A DNA stretch of 64,000 nt from positions 4,957,001 through 5,021,000 of the forward strand of contig CM032230.1 in assembly GCA_019009955.1 (NCBI GenBank). Reading direction: 5' to 3'. The DNA comes from Riptortus pedestris. Its lineage: Eukaryota; Arthropoda; Insecta; Hemiptera; Alydidae. The notes beneath the pieces are model-generated. The model did no database searches. It saw only the letters and a program-made list of their open reading frames with translations, and was not told the DNA's origin. Made by a program: the position numbers and the translations under genes. Below, piece by piece: positions 1-11,779 of the stretch (position 1 is the stretch's first letter; each line of letters opens with the position of its first letter).

Positions 1-370
1 TAGAAATTGTTATAGATAATTAGGATTCATACTATGTCTGGCTATAAATCTCCAAAAACCTAAAACCATGTAGTGTATATAAGCAAAAAGTCCTGACACA
101 TAATTTGCTAAGACTAATGTAAGAGGCATTAACAAACGAAACGTTTAAGCTAATAAGAACATTTTCAATAAAATTTGAGGAATTAAAAAAACAACCCTAT
201 GAACACGCCGAGTATGTAAGTACTAAGTGTAATAATGGGGGTAAAATAGACTTCAAAACTTTCAGTAGGTAAAGTACCATGTAAAATTCGGTGAAACGTA
301 ATATAAGTATAAGTAAAAACAACGGATTTAATAAATAAACTTGGATTTAAATAGTAATGTAAACACTCAC

Positions 371-431
371 CATTTTCGCACACTACTGGAAGAGGTAACC
401 CCGATATCACAGCTGGCAAGATCCACAGCAT
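371..431 (-). CDS. Probable first coding exon of an unidentified divergent gene (partial)
   Basis: Reading leftwards from an ATG at 431, 20 codons (MLWILPAVISGLPLPVVCEN) plus one base lead to a strong splice donor, G|GTGAGTG, at 371/370. The first 17 residues are hydrophobic with no charged residue, like a signal peptide or membrane anchor, and a Cys follows. The gene must continue off the left edge. The longer open frame running past the donor is AT-rich and reads like intron, so I end the exon at the donor. It is divergent from Tim22, with starts about 350 bp apart, so the two may share a promoter. I do not recognise the protein. The exon call rests on the donor, the hydrophobic start and the position. 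Confidence 0.45.
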
Positions 432-777
432 CGGTGTACTAATTTAATCGTTCCACTTTCTATAAAGGATCATCAATTCCATTAAAAGAGTTTGTTTACT
501 AAAATATTTAATGTTTAAACATAAAGAATTAATTAGGAAAATATTCTTTAGAAGATAATATTTTCAAAGTAGTATAGATGCAAAGAGGTAAGAAAACCCT
601 CTATTTGCCTCTATGCATAGAACTAAATTCGAATAGCCTTACACGGAAGGTAAAAAGAAGGTTATGTTTATCAGTGATATTTAAATGTTATTGAGTGATT
701 TCCTTTGACTCTATTATTATTCCCTGTGAAAATGCCTCATTAGCTTTCAGCTTTCCTTAAAAAAAGAAGAAGAAGAA
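432..777. promoter_or_regulatory. Candidate bidirectional promoter between the divergent exon and Tim22
   Basis: These 346 bp separate two divergent ATG codons. The stretch is AT-rich, holds no open frame of note, and carries a purine run (AAAAAAAGAAGAAGAAGAA) directly before the Tim22 ATG. No defined core-promoter motif was confirmed. The promoter role is inferred from geometry only. Confidence 0.35.
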
Positions 778-1335
778 ATGGCTGAATCTTCTTCAAATAG
801 CGATCCTCAGCTGCCACCTGGCATGGACATAAATGTTATGGCCCATTACTTTTTAAGCAATTTCCAAAGGTATCGGGAAAATATTGTAGTTCCTAAACAC
901 CTAGGACCCGTTGCAATTAAGTCAAATGAAGAGAAAATGGTTGAAAGCTTCTTTGAAAGTTGTACTTTTAAGACTATCATGAGCTGTGTAATAGGATATG
1001 GCTTGGGCGCAGCAGTAGGGTTATTTACATCTAGTGTGAACCCGTCTGTGTCTCCTGATGCTCATAAACAAACGGCTAGAGAAATATTCAGGGAAATGAA
1101 GACCACCACTCTTGGCTATGCTAAGAACTTTGCAATGATAGGAGCAGTATTTTCAGCTGTCGAATGTACTATTGAGTCTCATCGAGGGAAAACTGACTGG
1201 AAGAATGGCACCTATGCTGGAGCTGTTACTGGTGGTATGATTGGATTAAGGGCAGGCATTAAAGCAGGTATATTTGGAGCTGCTGGTTTTGCTGCATTTT
1301 CAACAGTGATTGACTATTATATGAGGGGGCATTGA
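778..1335 (+). CDS. Tim22: Mitochondrial import inner membrane translocase subunit Tim22
   Basis: This is a 185-residue, apparently intronless protein of the Tim17/Tim22/Tim23 family. Tim22 is the channel of the carrier translocase, which inserts multi-spanning proteins such as metabolite carriers into the mitochondrial inner membrane. The sequence shows the family pattern: a poorly conserved N-terminus, then ESCTFKT with Cys62, a Gly-rich first membrane segment ([13 protein letters not shown]), the strongly diagnostic [22 protein letters not shown] block with Cys130, [18 protein letters not shown], and a final Gly-rich segment ending in [14 protein letters not shown]. Cys62 and Cys130 match the pair that forms the structural disulfide in Tim22 of other eukaryotes. 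The length fits metazoan Tim22 (about 190-200 residues). The start follows a purine-rich leader and no other in-frame Met gives a better start. A poly(A) signal lies 156 bp past the stop. Confidence 0.96.
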   Translation: MAESSSNSDPQLPPGMDINVMAHYFLSNFQRYRENIVVPKHLGPVAIKSNEEKMVESFFESCTFKTIMSCVIGYGLGAAVGLFTSSVNPSVSPDAHKQTAREIFREMKTTTLGYAKNFAMIGAVFSAVECTIESHRGKTDWKNGTYAGAVTGGMIGLRAGIKAGIFGAAGFAAFSTVIDYYMRGH

Positions 1336-1490
1336 ATAAGTTAATTGGGCCATTTGAGTGAATAATTGCCAAAATTTATAATTTTATTATGAAATTTTGT
1401 AAGTAATCCTCTTTCTAGATTTTAGTGTATATAGCTGTTATTTTGTTTGATTGGTGGCAATCATGGATGCCATGTATAAAGTTTTGTTGC

Positions 1491-1496
1491 AATAAA
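1491..1496 (+). terminator. Tim22: Poly(A) signal AATAAA of Tim22
   Basis: A canonical AATAAA lies 156 bp after the Tim22 stop codon in AT-rich sequence and is followed by T-rich sequence. Cleavage would fall around 1510-1530. Confidence 0.6.
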
Positions 1497-1880
1497 TACT
1501 TATTTATATGATTTATTTTTCTTGTATTTCCTAACATCTGCAGAGGTTTGAAAATCTGTTATTAATTTTTAATCTTTTCAAAACGTATGACAAATCTGGG
1601 GTTATAAAAATTGTTGTGTGAATCATACATTTTGATATCTGATTGTTTGCTTTATTTAAACTTATGTCCATTTATTCAACAATGCCAATTTGGATCATAT
1701 TATATTTAGTAAATTAATTCATATAAAGTATTTATTTCATCTTTACAAATAAATATTTATTTAATTTTAAGGAGCAGTGATACTCTTGTGAAATGAAATA
1801 TATTTGTTTCTATTAAATGTTAAAAAACATGACAGTATAAGTCAAGTATTTTTGGTTTACTATATCAAAGTTGGGGCTCA

Positions 1881-2402
1881 GGTTAGCCATATGAGTTAAA
1901 GCTTTAAGTCATTTGGTTAACCTAGAGTCGTCAGTTAAATTCTCACCTGGTCAATAGGAATTTATTTAATGATAAACTCATTAAATGAAATCCTTAGTCC
2001 CCCATTGTGTATATATTTCACAACAAACTCTTTGCAGGGCTCAGTTTTTAAGTTCAACCATAATTTGCTCATTTAGGCTAGCATTTTGTTTTCTGTAGGT
2101 TTGTTTAGTTTTAGTCAACTGAGCCCTGACACAGCTTGCTTCTGGGATTAAGCTTTTTGTTTGCTTCGGCCCCCTTTATTCTTTTCTTTGATATCTTCCC
2201 TCGTATCCCTTTCCTTTCTTCTTTTGTTTTCACCTGTCCTTACAACCCACCATGCACCGCCCATCGCCCGGTCAACTACCATCTGGCCTTTGCCTCAGAT
2301 AAAATAAAAACACCTGAGTTACACCCTGGCTAGAAAAGTGTGGTTGGCAACCTAGAGATAACCCGTCCTGTTTAGCCTTAATGGCACAATGTGGACATTA
2401 TA
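1881..2402 (+). repeat. tRNA-derived SINE, interrupted copy
   Basis: Head (1881-2001) and tail (about 2322-2402) match the other SINE copies at 14851 and 20922: the GTTAGCCA..TGAG head, the CCTAGAGT..B-box region, TAGGAATTTATTTA, CTCATTAAAT, CCTTAGTCCC, then CACCCTGGCTAGAAAAG and the GTAACC...GTGGAC tail. About 320 bp of unrelated sequence (2002-2321) separate the two halves, so something has inserted into this copy. Confidence 0.7.
2002..2321. mobile_element. Unclassified insertion inside the SINE copy
   Basis: This segment breaks the SINE consensus between CTTAGTCCC and CCTGGCTAGAAAA. It is pyrimidine-rich in its middle part (2170-2250). I could not match it to another family in the window, and no clear terminal repeats or target duplication are visible. 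Confidence 0.4.
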
Positions 2403-3888
2403 ACCCAGTTAGTCATATTAAGTCAATTAATTTCTATACATATTATTAAATAGCAAACATTCATATATGTTTGCTATAACATTTGTTGTGAAAATATTAT
2501 TTTATTATATATTTGGTTTATAACCCCCCCCCCCTCACATGAAAGGCAATCGGCCCGATCTCTGTTTAGAGTAATCTATTTATTCATTGATGTAAACCTT
2601 GATACTTTATTTATATAGTATGGAAAATATTACTTAAATATCTGAGGTTTTTTCATATCTGTACTTTGCCACTTAGAATATAATAAAAGTTATCCCTTTT
2701 AAATCTTCGCAAGTATGTTGTAGACCTATTATATATTAATTCTATATGTATTGTTAAATGTTTATATGTGTGGAATATATTGTCTGCTGTCAGTTAGTAG
2801 TTCTGTCATATCGTGGAGCATATCAATGTTTTTTCGTTTACCGCAGTCTGTCAGTATTTGTTTTATCGTTAAGTGTTTGTTGCAGGAATATAATATCATA
2901 TATAAAATATTATAAGATTTGTTCTAAAAATATCTTGTGTAATGTGTAAAACTGTTAATTTAATAATTATTAATGAAAATTAATTTTTTTTAAAAATCAG
3001 CAGACTAATAATAATAATAATAGTTGTAAAGCATATTTGTTGACATAGGAACATAATAAAGTAGAAATAAACCAACATAATCTCTTGTTTCACTATAAAA
3101 AAACCAATTGTTTAGTTTACTTTTTTCTTTTAAATAATGCCTTTTTTTAAAAAAAAAAAAACTTTTTAAATACATGAGCGGGAATGGGTTGTTGATGGGG
3201 GTGGAGGTCCTAAATCTTTGTGATGTCCAAACCTCTAGGGGATTGGAGTTGGCTTCTTATATTTCCTCCCACAGATCTCTGTCACCTCCTCTAACTCTCT
3301 AATACGGTGTCCATTCAGTGACTAGTGGCCTGCTGTCATTGAGCCTAGTCACTTCACTCTACCCATTTCCATTTTAAAGCTCTTGAGAAGCATACAACTT
3401 TCACTCTGCTTCCTCAGATCAGTTTTCCACTTCCAAGTAGCAGACTTAATAACAAACTAAATATATATTATAAATTATTGGCATGCTTTGCTATTAGTCT
3501 TATAGGTGACTATTAGTGGGGCAATGCTCTAGATGTATATACTAGAGTAGTCATTTTTTACCAGGGGAATTCAGGCTATTTTTTAGTATAATGTTGAGTG
3601 ATCGATGTCGCAGGACCCAGCACTTCAGGGAAAAAATAAGTAGTCTTCCTGCTTTAAATCCTTATTTTTAACAACTTGTTTTACCACAACAGTGGCATCT
3701 TCAGGGTAAAAATACAAAATTATTAACAATTTAAATCTAACAATATATAACAATTTAATAACATCATAAAAATTAAATTATGATCATTTAGATTATGATG
3801 TTATTGTTTAAGTTTAATAACTCAACAATTTACTAACAGTGTATATGCTCTATCATGTACTAAATAATTGAACTTCCTTTCTAATAAA
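2403..3888. other. Intergenic, no gene seen
   Basis: AT-rich sequence with a C-run near 2525, ATA/ATT repeats near 3010 and short poly(A) runs near 3150. Short open frames here lack codon character. Confidence 0.6.
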
Positions 3889-4327
3889 AAAGTCCGTCAC
3901 GCAGGGGCTGCGTAAACTAAGCAGATTTCCCACGTGAAATAATACAATAGAGAAATCTCCATACAAGAGCCCAACAGTTACGGCAAAGGGCCGAACTAGG
4001 TTTTGGCGGGAAATTCAAAAATCCGGTATCGGCCCAAATTTAATAAAAATGCAAATATCTCGGTTATTATTCAAGATAGGGAATAAATGTATAGAACAAT
4101 ATTTATAGTAAATTTACTTTGCAATAAGATTGATTCCATACAATTTTTCGATCCGACGCATAATAACGGAGATATTTCGAATTTTCCGAAAATCCCCCCT
4201 CTAAACCCCCCTCCCACTGGACCGATTTCAGCCATTAACGAACTTGATCTTTCTTTTTACATAAAATGATTAAATTCCGAGTTTGGTAACGATCAAACAA
4301 AAATTGCGACCGCTAGAGCGTTAACAG

Positions 4328-4395
<68 letters not shown>

Positions 4396-4526
4396 TATAA
4401 AATTTTGAACGGACCTCATTTTCGTCATCTCCTGGGTAGGATCGATGGACATTTGAAGAAATTTTTCGAAACTCGCGTCATGAGTACGACCTCAATAGCT
4501 GATTTCCCTTAAGGGAAATCTGCTAA
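3889..4526 (+). mobile_element. Helentron/DINE-1-like nonautonomous element, intact copy
   Basis: Both ends are present. The 5' end is AGTCCGTCACGCAGGGGCTG followed by TAAGCAGATTTCCCACGTG. The interior has ATAACGGAGATATTTCGAAT, GATTTCAGCCATTAACGAAC, CGACCGCTAGAGCGTTAA and a (TA)n core at 4332-4399, then GAACGGACCTCATTTTCGTC and TAGGATCGATGGACATTTGA. The 3' end is a perfect 20-bp palindrome, GATTTCCCTTAAGGGAAATC (4501-4520), followed by TGCTAA. The inner 5' repeat TAAGCAGATTTCCC is the inverse of the 3' terminus. This layout (5' inverted repeat, microsatellite core, 3' hairpin) is that of Helentron-associated/DINE-1 elements, which move by a rolling-circle transposase supplied elsewhere. No Rep/helicase is encoded. 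The family is certain; the class is inferred from structure. Confidence 0.75.
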
Positions 4527-5923
4527 AAGGGAAAGAACTAAAAACTAATCTACTGCAGGCTAATGTTGGTTTGTCCCATCTTACACTGGACATTAAGCCT
4601 CTCTCTCCCCCCCCCCCCTCATCTTTCCCTGCCTCATTCTCCCTCTTCTTTATTTCCAACTTTTCGAGTTTCTCTTAACTTACTGTCTTTATTCAAATTG
4701 CGCAAAAGTGGCATTTTCCACTCTTGGAATGCATTGTTACACGGTGTGAAATGGTTGTTAATTATGTAACTGCTTTGATGAGGTTGGTATCTATTTATAG
4801 CTAATACTATTTTTTAGTCTTGTTCTTAAGAAGACTTTGCTGAAGAATAAGTTCTTATTTGAAACTTTCAAGATACTGTATAGTCCTCAATGGATAATAA
4901 ATCCATAGAATATCAAAGCCATGGGCCAATGTGATAATGCAAGAAGAATTGATCACCATCAACACAGTCGGAGAGCAAAGGCAGAAGTTCTGGTTGGAGC
5001 GCAACATCCAAACAGTATCCTGCATTGTGGAACACTGCTGAAAAATAGCTTATCACTTTTCCATCATCATACCTAATCGAAACAGTATGATAACAAACAA
5101 TTTGACAATAAGCAACCATTTAAATATCTACAAACGCAGAGATTTAATACTACAACTCACCAATATTTAGCAAGATTGGTAGAGTCACCAGTTTCATTCA
5201 TCACCTTGAATTTTTTTATGTTCATTTTGCGATTTTAATGGTTTTATTCTTTCAAAAAATAATTATCTACTTATGTATTTTTACATAATTTGTATTAATA
5301 ATCATTAATTACACTTGATATATACTAAATTGTTTGTTTATTTATTTTGTTAAATTTTGATGAGAATACGATTCTCACTTAACATACTGCAGTTTTTAAA
5401 TTGGTAAGTATTTGGTATCAATTGGGAAAAAAAAAGGCAGGATTTTTAATGTAACTAGGCTATAGGGGTCTCAGGGGATTTGTTTATTTTGGAAAAGGAG
5501 TCTCTTGCTCAAAATAGTTTGGGAATCCCTGAGTCGAAGGGGTACTTATCAATAGTTAATGCATGAAATCTATTATTAAACTGACTTCAGGTTTCATTTA
5601 AGTATAATAGAATATTTAAATAAAAAAATTAAATTAACTAACAAATAATAAAAAGTTTGCTCCCCCTCAGATAACTTGGGTGTAGTATTTTGATCAAAAC
5701 CAAAGCATTGTACACCAGTAAAAGAATTATGTTTGTATGAAGTTATGAGCAAAAATTCTTTTTACATATATGAAGGTGGGAGGTTCCAAAAAAATAAAAA
5801 AGTTTTGAACTTTAAATGAATATTAAGCAAGCTTTCAGCAAATATCATTTGAAAATAGTTTGGTGGGTGGGCAAGTAATATGCCACACAGTAGAACTTCA
5901 ACATCTTTCTATATTTATTGATT
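4527..5923. other. Intergenic, no gene seen
   Basis: Unique-looking AT-rich sequence with a CT-rich/C-run stretch at 4598-4665. The open frames at 4563-4769 (+) and 4913-5119 (-) are short and show no recognisable family. Confidence 0.5.
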
Positions 5924-7690
5924 ACTAGCTCAGATACCCGGCTTCGCTCGGGAATTCATTTCAGGCTGAATGGTGATGGTATTTTTTTTGGCAAGGCTTT
6001 AGTTTGCACAATATTTTCACCTTTACCCGTCCCACTATTTAGGATTAACACCCGTTGTTGGCATTTGTTAATAATAAAATTAATTTTTTATGTAAGTCTT
6101 CACTGTCCTCCAAATTGTCATATTTCCCGTCTCCTGTGCATTATGCATAGATCTCGGTTATTAAGCACAAAATATTGTGGTGAAACGAAATATCACCATT
6201 ATTAATTTCAGGCCTTCCTTATAACCCCCACACCTGCCCGACCCTAGAAATGTTAGTATGGCTTATTATAAGGAAAGAGTTAGTGCTAATACACATACTG
6301 AGTTTTATTTATTTCGGCTGGGTCTTTCGTCCCAAATAAAATTGTTCACTTCCGCTATAGGTTTTAGCGTATATCTCGTTTATAATACGGTATACGAAAA
6401 AAGTGTGTAAAACAACTGAGGAAAGAAAGAGGGAGTGAGAAAGGTTCTAGATTACAGGAAGATCTCCCCACCCGTCCCTTACGCTCCAGGTTAACCAACA
6501 GAACATGACTAACTCTCAATTCCGCTAACATTACCTTATATTCAGATACTATTTTCAATTCTAATTATGTATGTTTAAATACTTTCGTTTTTTGTGAATT
6601 AATTGATGTTTTAAACACATTAAAGGATGAAATTACTTACTTCCGATTAATTAATGTTCCAGTGAAAGACAGAGGAAGGGGGGGGGAGTAATATACTTTG
6701 CTCCTCATGAAACAGCTACTTGTTTTTAAAATGCTTCATACAATTGAAATGTTCTTGTTTATCGTCATGTTCATAATTGCCGAAAAACCAATAGGAAACG
6801 AAATACCGCTATTATTAATTTCAGGCATTCCTTATAACCCCCACTCCTGTTTGTCTTAGAGAATAATAATATAGCCTAAAGTCTAAGTTGGGCTAGTAGT
6901 AATATACATACCAAGTTTTATTTATTTCGGTTGGGTGTATTGTCCCAAATAAAATGGTTCACTTCCGCTATAGATTTTAGCGTATATCTCGTTTATTATT
7001 CGGTATAAGAAAAAAGTGTATATAACAAATGTTACTCTAAATAACAAAGTGAACAACTTTTGTTATGTTCATATTTACCGAAAAACCAATAGGAAACGAA
7101 ATATCGCTATTTTTAATTTCTGGCTTCCCTTATAACCCCCACTCCTGCCTGTCCCTAGAAATGTTGGTATGGCTTGTTATAATGAAAGCTTTAGTTCTAA
7201 TAGATATACCGAGTTTTACTTAGTTCGGTTGAGTGTTTTGTGCCAAATAAAATTGTTGACTCCCGCTATAATTTTTAGCGTATAACTCATTTATACTTCG
7301 GTATACGGCGAAAGTGTATATAACAAAAGTTACTCTAAATAACAAAGTAAATAACTTTTGTTAGGTGCATATTTGCCGAAAAACCAATAGGAAACGAAAT
7401 ATCGCTATTTTTAATTTCAGGCCTCCCTTATAACCCCCACTTCTGTTTGTCTTAGAGAATAATAATATAGCCTAAAGTCTAAGTTGGGCTAGTAGTAATA
7501 TACATACCAAGTTTCATAAAATTCGGTTCAGCCGTTTATGCGTGAAAAGGTAACAAACAAACAAACAAACATACACTAAAGAAACAAAATGCAGTTATGG
7601 TGTCTATGACATGTGAAACGAAAAGTTATCATGAAATTTCTCGAAAAAAATCAATGTACAGACAGAGGTTACAATTTTATATATATATAG
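5924..7690 (+). mobile_element. 'CCCGG-head' repeat family, copy 1 with three internal units
   Basis: Starts with ACTAGCTCAGATACCCGGCT. Runs through three internal units marked by CCAATAGGAAACGAAATA at about 6790, 7087 and 7385 (spacing about 298 bp). Ends with a tail holding GGTTCAGCCGTTTATGCGTG, a (CAAA)n stretch, GTACAGACAGAGGTTACAAT and a short TA run. Each unit has CTTATAACCCCCACTCCTG, GTTCGGTTGAGT and AACAACTTTTGTTATG. No protein is encoded. The retroelement or helitron class cannot be fixed from sequence alone. Confidence 0.85.
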
Positions 7691-8338
7691 ATTTAACTCT
7701 GGGTAGCCTTATGCATTATGACAAAAGTGGTGGTGAACCAGTCTGCCAATAGAATATTATTTAGCTAAACTTAATAAATAATATCCTTACTTCTTGGTAG
7801 CCCCCTTGTCTTAAGTGTCATATCCAGTGAGTAGGGCAAGCCCCTGGAAGGTGTATTAAGATGTGGTCTGCATGCTCTTACTGACTGACTAAAGCAATTT
7901 ATTAGTCAGTTGATACAGGCTACAGGGTTTGTCGGAGATATGTTGGATGAGGAAAACCATTTTATGTTTCACAGTAACAGCAACAATTTCAGAAAACAAT
8001 AATAATATTAGAAATAAAATCAGCATACATTTCTTAAGCCCAAGAGTAGGGGAGAAATGTGGAATTTGAATCACTTTGTCCGGAGAACTGAAAATCTAAG
8101 GGTGTAATCTCTATGTAATATAAATGAGATACATTTTGTTTTGTAGCTGTTTACCTAAACTTCACAAATTCAGAAGGCAGTTTTTTGGTTCTTTAAATTG
8201 AGCCATAATGAGAATACCTTTTAATTTAAATGTGAAAGATTGGCTGGCACTTTATTAGTGTGTGTGTCATAAAATATAAGAAATTGCTTAGGAGTATAAT
8301 TATTAACTATTTGTAGTTTTCGTCCTATATATATATAT
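7691..8338. other. Spacer between repeat copies, no gene seen
   Basis: AT-rich sequence with no open frame of interest on either strand. Confidence 0.5.
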
Positions 8339-9109
8339 ACTAGCTTAGATACCCGGCTTCGCCCGGGAATTCATTTGAGGCCGAATGGTGATGATATTTT
8401 TTTTGGCAAGGCTTGACTTTGCACTATATTTTGACATTTACCCGTCCCAGTGTTTAGGATTGATACCTATCTTTGCCGTGGATTTGCTAATAATAGAATT
8501 ATTTGTTCGATAAGGCTTCACAGTCTTCGATATTTTTATATTTCCCGTCTCTTATACATGTAAATATGGTGAATTTATATGTCAGGCCTCCCTTTTAACC
8601 CCCCTCCCGTTCGAACCTAAAAATTTTAATAGAACTTATAATCATGAACGAATTAATGCTAATTGACATACCGAGTTTTGTTAAGTTCGGTTTAGCCCGC
8701 TTCGGTAGTGCCCGCTAAAGTTTTAACGTATAACTTATTCAAACTTAGGTATACGACAAATGCGTATATAACAAAAGTTACTCCAAATAACAAAATAAAC
8801 AACTTTTGTTATGTTCATATTTGCCGTAAAACCAATAGGAAACGAAATATCGCTATTTTTAATTTCTGGCTTCCCTTATAACCCCCACTCCTGTTCGTCT
8901 CAGAGGATATTAATATAGCCTAAAGTCTAAGTTGGGTTAGTAGTAATATACATACCAAGTTTTATAAAATTTGGTTCAGCCGTTTATGCGTGAAAAGGTA
9001 ACAAACAAACAAACAAAGAAACAAAATGCAGTTATGGTGTCTATGACATGTGAAACGAAAAGTTATCGTGAAATTTCGAGAAAAAAATCAATGTACAGAC
9101 AGAGGTTAC

Positions 9110-9180
<71 letters not shown>
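8339..9180 (+). mobile_element. 'CCCGG-head' repeat family, copy 2
   Basis: Head with TACCCGGCTTCGCCCGGG near 8351, one internal unit (CCAATAGGAAACGAAATATC near 8831) and the standard tail. It runs directly into a (TA)n tract (9116-9179) and then the head of copy 3, so the two copies are joined head to tail by the microsatellite. Confidence 0.85.
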
Positions 9181-9181
<1 letters not shown>

Positions 9182-10204
9182 TAGCTCAGATACACGGCTT
9201 CGCCCAGGAATTCATTTGAGTGTGGGTGGTGATGGTATTTTTTTGGCAAGGCTTTACTTTGCACAATATTTTGACATTTACCCTTCCCAGTGTTTAGGGT
9301 TAATACCCGTCGTTTCTGTGGACTTGTTAATAATACAATTTTTAAATTCAGGCCTCCCTTAAAACCCCCACTCCTGCCCATCCCTAGAAATGTTAGTACG
9401 GCTCATTATAAGGATGGCGTTAGTACAAATGCACATACCAAGTGTTTTATTTAGTTCGGTTGAGTCTTTTGTGCCAAATAAAATAGTTGACTCCCGCTAT
9501 AATTTTTAGCGTATAACGCCTTTATACTTAGCTATACGACGATATTGTATATAACAAAAGTTTCTCTAAATAACAAAATAAACAACTTTTGTTATGTGCA
9601 TATTTGCCGAAACCCCAATAGGAAACGAAATATCACTATTTTTAATTTCAGGCCTCCCTTATATATAACCCCCACTCCTGCCCGTCCCTTGAAATGTTAG
9701 TATTGCTTATTATAAGGAAGGCATTAGTGCTAACTCATATACCGAGTTTGGTTTAGTTCGGTTGAGTTTTTTGTGCCAAATAAAATTATTGACTACCGCA
9801 GTAGTTTTTAACATATAACTCATTTATACTTGGGTATACGACAAAAGTGTATATAACAAAAGTTACTCCAAATAACAAAATAAACAACTTTTGTTATGCC
9901 AAAAATGCAATAGGGAACAAAATATCGCTATTTTTAATTTCATCCCTCCCTTATAACCCCCACTCCTGTTCGTCTCAGAGAATATTAACATAGCCTAAAG
10001 TCTAAGTTGGGTTAATAGTAATATACATACCAAGTTTCATAAAATTCGGTTCAGCCGTTTATGCGTGAAAAGGTAACAAACAAAGAAACAAAATGCAGTT
10101 ATGGTGTGTTATGGTTATGACATGTGAAACAAAAAGTTATCGTGAAATTTCGCGAAAAAAATCAATGTACAGACAGAGGTTACAATTTTATATATATATA
10201 TAGA
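9180..10204 (+). mobile_element. 'CCCGG-head' repeat family, copy 3 with two internal units
   Basis: The head CTAGCTCAGATACACGGCTT follows the (TA)n directly. Internal units are marked near 9610 and 9905. The tail ends in TA/TAGATA repeats near 10190-10204. Same orientation as copies 1 and 2. Confidence 0.85.
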
Positions 10205-10899
10205 TAGATATATAAAACTGAATTAAGAAGTAACTTTGTAAAAATTAAGATAATTATCTGATCACAATTATTAGCATAGTAATTTTAAAAGTTAATGAAT
10301 TTATTTGAATAAAATATCATTTTGGTAAATTCATTATTAACTGCAATTATTTAGTATATGAATGAAAAGGCAGAACTCAAAATATGAAAGTTCATGTGCG
10401 TATTTTAGTAAGTTTTCTTTTTATCTAATTATTAAGTTGACCAAACCTGTTTGTCATCTAGGTTTGCTGAAGGCATTCTACTAATGAAAAAATCGAATTT
10501 CAAGCTTCACGATGGTGGCCCAGTTGAATTACTAAGAATTAATAAAATTTATAAATCCCTGAAATGTTTAAACTTCAATCTAACTTTAACCTACCCCAAA
10601 TATTAACAGGTTATGGTGCAGCAATCATATTTAAAGACTGCATACTGTATTGAACATGATCAATCAGTGGCCTTTTGAGGAAAGATTCCTATTTGACAGA
10701 AAATGAAATGTTCTATTTCATAATACCCTATTTTACTTTTAATTTAAAATGTAATAAATAATTGAATTACATTATATTTTTATTGTATAAAAATTAAATA
10801 CATGTGATATACTCAACTTTAAGGGACATGTACCCTTTATGGGACACATACAAATACGTAACGTTCTGACATCATCAATTAAGATTTTCTAATCTTGAC
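10205..10899. other. Intergenic, no gene seen
   Basis: AT-rich, no coding signal on either strand. Confidence 0.5.
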
Positions 10900-11157
10900 A
10901 CGACTAGGAACAGGGGGGGGGGGGGTTGGAATTTCAAATTAATCCTTTATTATGAGTCAGATGGAAAAACTTTATAGAACCAATTTTGTTAAAATATTAA
11001 TGATCCATAATTTTTGCTCTATATATTTATTCATAACTCATTTGAGACAGTTATTAGTTTTTTCTTGTTTTCAGTATTCATTTCTTGTTGGTAGTGTGTC
11101 ATACCAGCACGTGGGAAATTGCTTAAATTACGCAGCCCCTACTTGACAGATTTCCTT
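10900..11157 (-). mobile_element. Helentron-like element, 5' part, reverse orientation
   Basis: The complement begins at 11157 with the family 5' end (GTCAAGTAGGGGCTGCGTAA, then TTAAGCAATTTCCCACGTG). The lower part has a G-run next to GGAATTTCAAAT and TTATAGAACCAATTTTGTT, matching internal blocks of the longer minus-strand copies. The 3' end is missing. Confidence 0.6.
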
Positions 11158-11299
11158 TAGCTCAATATGAATTGTTTAAATATGGAGTATGGTACCAAGC
11201 AAGTAACATTGAGTTCTCTAGTGAAAATTTATGTTGTAGCAAACGTTTTTGCACATATATTATACAATATGTTATTTAAGTTGAAAAAAGTGGTTCATG

Positions 11300-11490
11300 A
11301 TGTAAAAGTTATTGTTAATATGACAGGAGTAGGAGTGGAGGTTTACTGAAGGCTGAAAATTAAATTTGCAATAGCATCGGTTCTATCCACTTTTTCAATC
11401 CTAAGAATAATAACGGAGATATTTTGAAACTCCCTCCCCACTTGTCCGATTTCTGACATTAATATACATGATATTCATTTTAATTCTAAA
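11300..11490 (+). mobile_element. Helentron-like internal fragment
   Basis: Contains GTTTACTGAAGGCTGAAAA, CGGTTCTATCCACTTTTTC, AATAATAACGGAGATATTTT and GTCCGATTTCTGACATTAAT, all internal blocks of the Helentron-like family. It is opposite in orientation to the adjacent 10900-11157 piece and lacks both ends. Confidence 0.6.
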
Positions 11491-11779
11491 TGTAAACAAA
11501 CAGAAAACAATGTGTGGAGTAACATAATAATGATATATCCCCAAAATCATGTGTTAACAAAAGTAACACGATAATCATATGTTAACACATGATATTTAGT
11601 TCTATATTTATTCGTATTGCTACTCAATTGCCTACCAATGCAGAGTACACAATAACCAACCTCAAAGCTCTGTGACTAAACAACTAATTAGAATTGAGAG
11701 TGGAATCCCGGGGAGCTGAATGGAGCACCTCTACCATAGTACAGCCCCCAATAGGAATAAGGATAAAACAAAATTTTAA

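Noticed and set aside
8971..9219. Open frame with a long YIYIYI repeat (also at 17125, 30674, 43597, 53596)
   Set aside because: These are translations of (TA)n microsatellites; no flanking coding character.
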